Shown in pieces: positions 56,726 to 64,000 of a stretch of 64,000 bases of DNA. Source of the stretch: Lineus longissimus (taxonomy: Eukaryota; Nemertea; Pilidiophora; Heteronemertea; Lineidae); assembly GCF_910592395.1 (NCBI RefSeq), contig NC_088308.1:16137501-16201500 (forward strand), written 5' to 3'. How positions within the stretch are numbered: position 1 is the stretch's first letter; every line of letters starts with the position of its first letter. The notes under the pieces were generated by a model. It was not told the origin of the DNA, did no database searches, and worked only from the letters and a program-made list of their open reading frames with translations. Both the position numbers and the translations under genes were made by a program.

Positions 56726-57385
56726 GCCCACAAACAAGTGATTTTCGTCCCTGCATCTGCATGATTCGTTGCAGGTGTCTGCAACAAAAACCAGTCATTG
56801 CTGCAAACTCAAACTATTTGATTATCGCATGTCTCTGCAATGCGACACAAAAAGATGTCTTGTCTGCTTTGAAAATTGGCTGTCGCGGTGACCGGTCTGA
56901 AATAACTCTGAACTACGGTCACTTATTAGAATTATTTCATTTGTACGCAATGTTTCTCATACATAACTAATCTTGTTAATTACTTATTCAGTTGTTCAGC
57001 CAGAGACAGCAGCTGACAGCGTATTTTGTAATCACCCTTTACACCTTCCATTTACCACATTAGCTACATATGCAACAAGCGAAATTAGTTATGCACGAGC
57101 AATATCGCGTACAAATAAGATATATTTATTGTTGAGTGGACAACCTGCGGACCTAGCTTTGCCAATCAGGGGTCGTCAAGGAATCCGAGGACATATCATG
57201 TATGTCTTGGACATATTGCCAACCATGTTGTCATGGACAACTGCGACTTGCGATAAATATTTCTCTACATTTACATTTATAGAGATTGGAAGGGATTTTT
57301 GAGAAAAATATTTTAACACCTAGTAGCTTCAACCGTCGTGGTAGTAGTAGCTTGGTGATAGCATTCATTGTAGCATAGCTTTCAC

Positions 57386-57545
57386 CTTGGCCACGCCTGA
57401 TTCTCTGATCCGTGTGGCTGGCCACCAGGGCTCAACATCTGGGAGGCACCAAGGCGGCGACGTCATGACTTGATTAACGTTGTAGCCAATCGTGATCAGT
57501 TGATACGATGACGTCACAGACCTGTGCCTTGCCTCTCGTTTTAAA
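57386..57545. promoter_or_regulatory. CRE/CCAAT-containing promoter-like segment
   Basis: GC-richer than its surroundings, with a perfect TGACGTCA at 57509-57516, a CGACGTCA at 57458-57465, CCAAT at 57486-57490 and a TTTTAAATAG near 57540. On the minus strand an ATG at 57466 opens 27 codons (MTSPPWCLPDVEPWWPATRI...) ending at AAG with a GTGAAA donor. Phase 0 there does not fit the CASKIN exon at 50664. Confidence 0.3.
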
Positions 57546-57559
57546 TAGTAATACAGATG

Positions 57560-58572
57560 ACACGTACGGTAATGACAGATCATTTGCTCAAAACCATACA
57601 TAAGGTGAAAATAAACAGAAAGACATTCATGGAAAGAATTTTAATAGACAGAAAGATTGAATGTGATAACGAACAAGAGTCAAATTATCTCCTTGAGTAT
57701 GATCATTCAAAGGTCCTGGAAACTATCCCTACTGCAAACACACTCCTATATCAACATCTTACCTGGAGTTCTGGCCATTGTATCCACACAAGTCTCAAGT
57801 ACCAATGGTCTTTTGTACAAGTATGATTGGAAAATAATATATCAATAATAGATTGGGGTGAGAAATCTATAAGTTACATAATGAGATGAAAGATTGTTGT
57901 GACTAGAAATGAGAAGGGGAACATTCATCCTATCGCATATTTCAGACTCTTTTGGGTCAAGGTACAGAACCGTTGGGAGTTTAATACAGGTTCAACTCAC
58001 GCTGTAATTACTGTGGATGCAATTTAAAACACAGTGTGTGGGGATTTTTTTCTTGAAAAGTATTTTCTTTTTGCATCAAAGATGGGCACATAATTTGCAA
58101 CACTCTTTGCCAACATATCCAAGGAAAAGAATTGCCATTGATTGAAGTACATGTGGTAATGCTCAAAGAATATAATATGCTGGTCAGAGTCAATCCTGGC
58201 TCCCTGAAGTTAGACCTAATAGATGTGAGTCTTTGAAGACCTCACTTACGCAATCTTGATGCTGACATCTACAAAGTGAAACGTGTACTTCAACTGGGTG
58301 ATGTGCAAAAAACGTTGAAGGCCCCACACCATGCTTCTAGCATGGTGCAATCTCATAAGCATGAATTTTTCAGATACAACAGTTGATCTTAGTCAACAAG
58401 AGTCATCAAGGGCAACACTCACTACACCTACCTGGTCCATGCATTTCACCAGTAGGGCGTGAGTTCAAGCGGCGACCTGGATAATTCAAGATCTAGAACC
58501 AATTTCAACTTTAATTTGGATTAGCCACACAACGGTGTTATGCAATAAAAGCACCTGTCACCTCTCACTCTC
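57560..58572. other. No gene seen
   Basis: No supported exon; several AT-rich frames only. Confidence 0.45.
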
Positions 58573-59022
58573 AATAGGCCTTTCTACACGAGGACAGTTG
58601 GAACAGGCTTCGAGCCAGCTTGAGGCGGGTCAGGATAATTTTTACCGTGTAGAACGAAATCAGAACCGTCTCCAAGTGACCTGACCCGAGGCGCGTTAGC
58701 ACTGCAGTCTCGAGTCACTTGAGGCGGGTTGGAGCCACTTCAAGACGCTTAATCTCTCGTGTAGAACCGATCTGGCCTCGAGTCACTTTGCGCACGGTAG
58801 TAAAATCGGGTTGCGCAGTATATCATATATATATGATCCACCGAATAAAGAGTCACATGCGCCACCATGCGACGGGTTAGTGGTTTAAGTGGCCTGAACT
58901 GACCTGGGGCCGGCGATTTGATCCGTCTCTGTGTAGACAGTGCAAAGCCAGTTACAGGTGATCCGGCTTCAAGTGGCTCGACGTGAGGAGGGCTAAAACC
59001 GTCCTCGTGTAAAAGCAACATA
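58573..59022. mobile_element. Hairpin element with TTCTACACGAGGAC ends
   Basis: TTTCTACACGAGGACAG at the left is mirrored by CCGTCCTCGTGTAAAAG at the right. GTGTAGAAC recurs inside three times and GAGTCACTTGAGGCGGGT words repeat in both orientations. It creates the 127-codon minus frame 58749-59132, which is therefore not taken as a gene. Confidence 0.65.
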
Positions 59023-59749
59023 TAACGCCTGGCTCCAGGTATGAGCACGTGTGCATGCACAGTTAGTTCCCTAGGGGCCAGCGACAGGGCATCCTGAGAT
59101 ACAGGTTTTCGATACTCCTCCATCGCATACAAAACCCTGAGAAAATCTAGTACAAATATAATCCGCTGGGAAGGGTGGCTGTTCTGATTACTTTACACAC
59201 CTTAAAGAGTTTATGTTCAGATTGGCGGTATAATACAATAAACACGTTCCTAACGTTTTGATTCTTCAATTTACATCGATTTTATGCTGTCAAACATTCT
59301 GTTGAAGTGTGTTTGTGAATTTATTCAAAATGAAACAAACTTGCAGCGGGGGACATGCAATTCAAGAAAGAGCCTTCGATAGTGGACTTCGCCATACTAC
59401 ACCCGATTCAGCCTACTGTTTACCGTACTTTTTCTCGAGCGTTAAAAATGTACCTACTTAATTCCTGTTCAAAAGACTGGTGCAGATCAGTTACTCTAAC
59501 AAGGATAGATCATATTGAAAATAGGCTTCCACTCAGAAACTCTTGTTTAACTTGATGACAGTTATTCTAAGATTGCTTTGATAATGATTTTGGCGTGGGA
59601 AGGACAATGTGCATGTTGCTCGTGCGAAACCCGCTTTTAATACAGAGCGACGCTCTGATTGGGCGCTTTTTTCCTGCCGCTAAATCCCCACATAAAGGCA
59701 TGGATTTCATCAGGGGGTTGAAATATCGAGAGGCGGAGTATATTAAAAA

Positions 59750-60787
59750 TGAAATGGCCAGGGCCATTGTGCTCACCTCATGTGGAGGAAAGATGGATAA
59801 AGAGCATGGTATTGTGTCATGTAGTGTTAGGTTTGATGTAGGTCCAAGCAATTACAATTTCCCCAAAATGGCCAATTTACAGTACATTCGACCTCTGTGA
59901 CCTTGAAAAGTCGGTCAAATCAAAGAAGACCCGGGTGACACATTGAATGGTTGTTAGAATTAGATGTACCTATGATATAAAATTGGTGCCAATCGGGCAA
60001 GTCATTACTAGGAATAATGGCATTTTGAAGAATTTAGGATTTGGCCCCCTCCCTGGAGGCCAAACGGCAAATCAGATCGCACCAAACTTCGGTACCTGAG
60101 AACACCTGACCAAGGGGTACATGTGTACTTAATTTGTGATCAATAGTCATTGGAGTTAAGAAACGTGCCATAGTTACGGCCTGACGGCAAATTTATGCCA
60201 TTTGACCTCTGTGACCTTGACAAGAAGGTCAAATTAAAAACCTGTGTGACATATACTGTATGGTGGTTAGATGTACCCATGATATCAAATTGGTGGCAAT
60301 CGGGCAAGAAGTTAAGGAATAATCACATTTTTAAGGTTTTTGGATTTTGCCCCCTGGTGGTCAAGTGGTGAATCATATTGGACCAAACTTTGGTCCCTGA
60401 GATCACCTGACTAAGGGGTAAATGTGTACCAAATTTGGTATCAATAGTCATTGTAGTTTAGAAACGTGCCATCGTTACATCCTAACGGCCAATTTACACC
60501 ATTTGACCTCTGTGACCTTGAAAAGGAGGTCAAATCAAAAACCCGGAGGATATATGATGCACCTTTGCTAGAAGTACCTACCATATTTTTTTCAAAATTT
60601 CCCGACTACTATTAAGGGAGATATTGCATATTTTCACTTTTAACGTCTGGCCCCCTGGTGGCCAAACCATGAAACGAATCGGATTGAAACTTAGTCTCCA
60701 AGGTGTCATTACATAAGGGTACATGTGTACCAAGTTTCAACTCAATAGCTCTAACAGTTACGAAACGTGCCCTGCTAACGGACGACG

Positions 60788-60822
<35 letters not shown>

Positions 60823-60876
60823 ACGACGGGACGCCACGGTATGGGATAAGCTCACCTCTGCTAAGAGGTGAGCTAA
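59750..60876. mobile_element. GGTGAGC-ended repeat element, copy B
   Basis: Same structure as copy A. The first two monomers are nearly identical to copy A with only scattered substitutions; the third monomer and the right end are clearly more diverged. Half-site cores are at 59898-59917 (degenerate flanks), 60203-60231 and 60504-60532; the last two keep all three half-sites. The right end has a long (ACG)n tract and the hairpin GCTCACCTCTGCTAAGAGGTGAGC. Confidence 0.8.
60779..60834. repeat. (ACG)n microsatellite
   Basis: Expanded trinucleotide tract at the right end of copy B. The corresponding positions in copies A (4872-4888) and D (47963-47980) hold shorter versions, so the expansion is specific to this copy. 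Confidence 0.85.
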
Positions 60877-61036
60877 CCACTGATTACATCAGGATGGCGA
60901 CAGGGGAGACAGCTTTTCCATTCTCTCCTTCTCCAGGCCTGCCATCAAACGCTATTGAATCTGACTGCTGGTCCAGTCCCATTGCCCTAAGAGCAACAGT
61001 AGTTCCACCTATACAATATTGGTTGAACTAAGATTT

Positions 61037-61352
61037 TCTTCTCTATTCCTGTTCCCAACATTATCCAAATGGGACTGAATGTGAAAAGAAGAAGTTATGT
61101 GTGAGCCAGATTGCTGATGGACATACCATCGGAGATATCAAACCAAATTTGGTGAACAATGAGGAACCCCTGGTCCCTGACCTGCATAACTTAAAGAAAC
61201 AGTAGCTATTTGAAAGAGGAATGGAGGGCACAATTAACTTTTCACCAAATTTGGTTTGGTATCTCAGATGGTATGTCCATCAGCAATCAGGCTCACACAT
61301 AACTTCTTCTTTTCACGTTCAGTCCCATTGGATAATGTTGAGGAACAGGAAT
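61037..61352. mobile_element. Hairpin MITE with long near-perfect arms
   Basis: Left arm about 61037-61154 (ATTCCTGTTCCCAACATTATCC, GTGAAAAGAAGAAGTTATGTGTGAG, GCTGATGGACATACCATC). The right arm, about 61237-61352, is its reverse complement with a few differences. The loop is about 80 bp. The long, well-matched arms suggest recent activity. Confidence 0.85.
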
Positions 61353-62387
61353 AAAGATTGTAAAGGTAAAGATTTATAAAAGTTTAGGGTTTTCCCCGAT
61401 ATCGGCAACAGCAGAGATTATCATTATTAACCCCAGTCTATCCTGAGACCTTTCAGAACATTTTTCTATGGATTTTAGGAAAACAACCTTTTGACAGGTT
61501 TCGGCTTTCTGCAAAATCAGAACGGTTATACAGAAAATCAACATATTTCAGTATCAGTACTCGGAGTAAAATGAAATCCTTGAAGTAAAAAGAAAAATAT
61601 GAAATGGTGCAGAACATGGAAAGGCGTACATTTTACAGCTAGCTATTAATCTATAACTAAGCAGTGTTTGGGATGCATGTGTGTAACCAGATACATGTAC
61701 AAAATTTTGATCTTTTATTCCAGTGTGTGCAGATTGTGGGACTGATTTAAAGGGACAATATAGGCAACAGCTAGGCAGACAAGTAGGGTGTAACTGATGA
61801 TGCTGCACCATGTGCATGCATGAATAGTGTGTGAGTGCTAAAAGCAGCGAACGGTGTCTTGTTATTTTCATGCATGATTCTTTAATAGTATCTTTTGCAT
61901 TTGGCAGACAGTGATTCATAAGCATCATAAAACATACCATTTCTCACTCGGAACCCATTTTCTCCATTGGGCCATGATTTCTGGGCCCCGTTCAGTGTTT
62001 CTGCAATGGGATATCCAATGAAAAGTGTTATTTTGATGGAATGATGACAACTATACATACACAACTAATACAATTTAACATGCATACGGTAACTGGGTTG
62101 TGTTCACATTGCCAAAAGTTCCGGAATTTGCTCCTTTTTTCATCTGCTAAAGACTGAATTCTGTCTCCACTGCTGAATTGAAAGTGGAACTTTCAAGTGG
62201 CGATTATGTTTTCTGATATAGACTTTTAAGTTTGTGATTGTGTTTTGTGATTAAGACTTGATATTTTTGAATAGCGAGTTTAACTTTGTGTCTCTCAAAT
62301 CACAAAATTCATGAAAAATGCGACGGTCGTGAACATTTTACCCAGTTAACAGCATGTGTAAAGTAAACATGGTGAAAGAATGATACA
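61353..62387. other. No gene seen
   Basis: The minus frame of 128 codons at 61554-61940 shows no domain and no splice sites. Confidence 0.5.
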
Positions 62388-62596
62388 GTCCAAATCACAA
62401 TAGTCATCCCTAAATTCGTGTCATTGATGCGCTATCCAGCACGTAGGTCGTGCGTAAGTCGAGCGTACATGTAGTACGTAATTTATGCGATGGAGGGATA
62501 AGCGTGTCACTGGTGCGTCATTGGCGCACAGCTAGCTTGTACATTGCATGTCAATGACGCGAAGCAGGATGGAGGTCAATTGTGATTTGGACTGTA
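62388..62596. mobile_element. Hairpin MITE, GTCACAAATGACATCC family, best copy
   Basis: TACAGTCCAAATCACAATAGTC at the left and TCAATTGTGATTTGGACTGTA at the right are inverted and flanked by TA-type ends. The inside carries GCGTCATTGGCGC and ACGTAGGTCGTGCGTAAG with a CATGTAG centre. Relatives are at 33756 and 36655. Confidence 0.75.
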
Positions 62597-62639
62597 AGAT
62601 GAAAATGAGATTTTCAAATTAATTTTATGAATTAGAAGT

Positions 62640-63125
62640 CATTTTTTTCTGGAATGAATTATGCAGAGATGATTGAGAAGTCATTTCCTAAATGAAGTAT
62701 GCAAAAGAATAGGATAGAATCAGAAATCTTTTTTTCCTGGAATGAAGTATGCATGGCCAGGATGATTATAAGAAGTTGTTTTTCTGGAATAAAATTTGTG
62801 AATTTTAAAATGCACGGATAGGACAGAAGAAAGCATGTAACCTTTTTCTGGAATAAAATATGCATGGACAGGACAAAATGAGAAGTCTATTCTGGAATGA
62901 ATAGTTTTTTTCTGGAATGAAGTATGCATGATGGAATGAGAAGTCTTTTCTGGAATGAAGTATGCATGAAAAAGATGAAACAAGAAGGTGTTTTTCTGGA
63001 AGGAAGTATGCTTTGAATATGAAAGAATTTTTCTGGAATGAAGTATGCATGGATTGAGAGGGACTACTTTCTGGAATGAAGTATGCATGGATAGGATGAA
63101 ATGAGAAGTCTTTTTTCTTGAATAA
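62640..63125. repeat. ~40 bp minisatellite (TTTTTCTGGAATGAAGTATGCATGG)
   Basis: About twelve units sharing TTTTCTGGAATGAAGTATGCATG, with a variable remainder such as GATAGGATGAAATGAGAAGTC. Length varies from about 25 to 55 bp. The overlapping minus frames (HTSFQK, HAYFIPEK) come from reading this array. Confidence 0.85.
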
Positions 63126-63140
63126 AATGCTTTAAATAGG

Positions 63141-63245
63141 ATTTTTTTAAATCAGTGTCTACGGTCAGCTGACTGAGGGGGTCATGTGTACTTAGTTTCA
63201 AGTTCCTGGCATTCAGCGGTTCAGCGGTTCATTCAGCGGTTAAAT
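63141..63245. repeat. Fragment of the GGTGAGC-ended element
   Basis: AGTGTCTACGGTCAGCTGAC, GAGGGGGTCATGTGTACTTAGTTTCAAGTTC matches the right part of a monomer (compare 4780-4850). It is followed by a small CATTCAGCGGTT duplication. Confidence 0.6.
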
Positions 63246-63600
63246 AAAAGAAACATCAAGCTACTGTTTGGTATTAAAATGTTCACAGATGATGGACACT
63301 GTGCTTATGGTATAGACTCACTAAAAACAGACATCATCCACGAAGCAAGAAGATTGTTGTCTAGCAAAAAACAAAGAAGTGAAGATTCTCGCCCATATCA
63401 CCTTGTATAAACAAAACATAGACATCATGAAGTTCTTGCAACTAAGAGTAAAGATAAATCTTAGAATCTGATATACTGAATGAGATCTGTTGTAAAAAGA
63501 GTTATTTTAAAACATTTAAGAGTCACTTGACGTAAGCAATGAAGCAAATTTAGCAGTCATATCTGTAACTTCAATTTATGAAGATCTTTCCTACCTTCAG

Positions 63601-63675
63601 ACGTCACCATCCTTGAATAGAAAGATAGTGAGTTTGAAGCAAGACTTGAATAGTTATCTCACCTTGGGCGGCATG
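63601..63675 (+). CDS. Candidate 75 bp internal exon, unknown protein
   Basis: Acceptor GATCTTTCCTACCTTCAG and donor GTAAGT, both near-consensus. Two frames have early stops; the remaining phase 0 frame reads TSPSLNRKIVSLKQDLNSYL, then TLGGM. Symmetric (25 codons, phase 0-0). Family not recognised. No neighbouring exon of the same gene was identified; it may continue beyond the window. Confidence 0.45.
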
Positions 63676-64000
63676 GTAAGTAAACACGCAACATTCCTGC
63701 TGTGGTTGTGCCAGCTTGTGGAATCCAGGCCTGCTGATCTTGAGAGATACCCAACAATCTTCAGGAGGAACTTGCCGCTATCGAGATTTCGAAAGGAGAA
63801 CTGTATCGTTCATATCCCATCAATAACATGACTAACCCAACCTTGAAGAATTCCATTTTGAGTTTGCTTTTTTAACGCATATCCCAATCATCAAATGTCA
63901 TGCTCTAAAAAAATCTAGAGTGTAGTTGAGATGTTGTTGCAGTAGTTCTTTGAGGCCTCTGCAAGTGCAACTCTATCAAAGAGAGGGATCATGTACATTT
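63676..64000. other. No gene seen
   Basis: Sequence downstream of the candidate exon; the open frame runs past the donor to 63831 but without motifs. Confidence 0.45.

Noticed and set aside
57386-57466. First exon of the CASKIN-like gene (ends in ...VAK)
   Set aside because: Ends in phase 0, whereas the 50664 exon needs a phase 1 donor; the peptide does not resemble the CASKIN N-terminus.
58749-59132. 127-codon minus frame
   Set aside because: Generated almost entirely by the inverted-repeat element at 58573-59022.
59595-59900. 101-codon plus frame
   Set aside because: Its second half is the start of repeat copy B, which is non-coding in the other copies.
62720-63088. 122-codon minus frame with HTSFQK / HAYFIPEK repeats
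   Set aside because: By-product of the ~40 bp minisatellite. Unit lengths vary and are not multiples of three, so no repeat protein is maintained.
1-64000. Bacterial operon, CRISPR array, prophage or toxin system
   Set aside because: No long coding frames, ribosome binding sites or regularly spaced short palindromic repeats with unique spacers. The tandem arrays here have no spacers, and the splice architecture is eukaryotic.

Overview
This is a gene-poor, AT-leaning stretch of an animal nuclear genome. GT-AG introns, a TATA box, AATAAA signals, 5S-rRNA-derived and tRNA-derived SINEs and dense MITE content all point to a eukaryote. A CASKIN-type ankyrin gene makes it a metazoan. Marine-invertebrate-style repeats suggest a lophotrochozoan or an invertebrate deuterostome, but I cannot name the species. 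Most listed open frames are chance frames or repeats. No prokaryotic, CRISPR or phage feature is present.

Genes. (1) A complete plus-strand gene at 7.2-11.7 kb has seven exons, with a TATA box, a 5'UTR exon, phase-consistent splice sites and a polyA signal. It encodes a 201-residue, cysteine-free (after the signal peptide) secreted amphipathic-helical protein, apolipoprotein-like in character. (2) Two minus-strand exons, at 50664-50715 and 25868-25965, join in phase across a 24.7 kb intron. They encode the first ankyrin repeats of a CASKIN-like synaptic scaffold; the flanking exons were not found. (3) Inside that intron a same-strand small gene of unknown function starts at 37274. (4) A plus-strand exon with excellent splice sites lies at 52047-52206, perhaps with a last exon at 54265-54321. 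Further single-exon candidates are at 63601-63675 (+) and 18117-18200 (-), with weaker ones at 12.9, 17.2, 19.1 and 31.9 kb.

Repeats fill much of the rest. Four copies of a 0.5-1.1 kb non-autonomous element (3.8, 25.2, 46.9 and 59.8 kb) are built from ~300 bp monomers. Each monomer carries a compact array of nuclear-receptor half-sites, which I consider the most interesting signal here. There are also a large foldback element with tandem-repeat arms (1.5-2.3 kb), TTAA-flanked piggyBac-type MITEs (2.4, 11.8 and 40.8 kb), 160 bp TA-flanked mariner-type MITEs (9.3 and 28.8 kb), several other hairpin MITEs (33.8, 36.7, 44.9, 50.9, 53.0, 53.2, 58.6, 61.0 and 62.4 kb), a 5S-derived SINE (12.2-12.5 kb), tRNA-derived SINEs (17.6 and 22.3 kb), and minisatellites of 31 bp (30 kb), 59 bp x 11 (55.4-56.0 kb), ~40 bp (62.6-63.1 kb), 268 bp x 2 (35.4 kb) and ~170 bp (27.9 kb).

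The picture is long introns and intergenic DNA repeatedly hit by short DNA transposons, with one intact secreted-protein gene and parts of at least three others. All protein similarities were judged from memory, without a database search.
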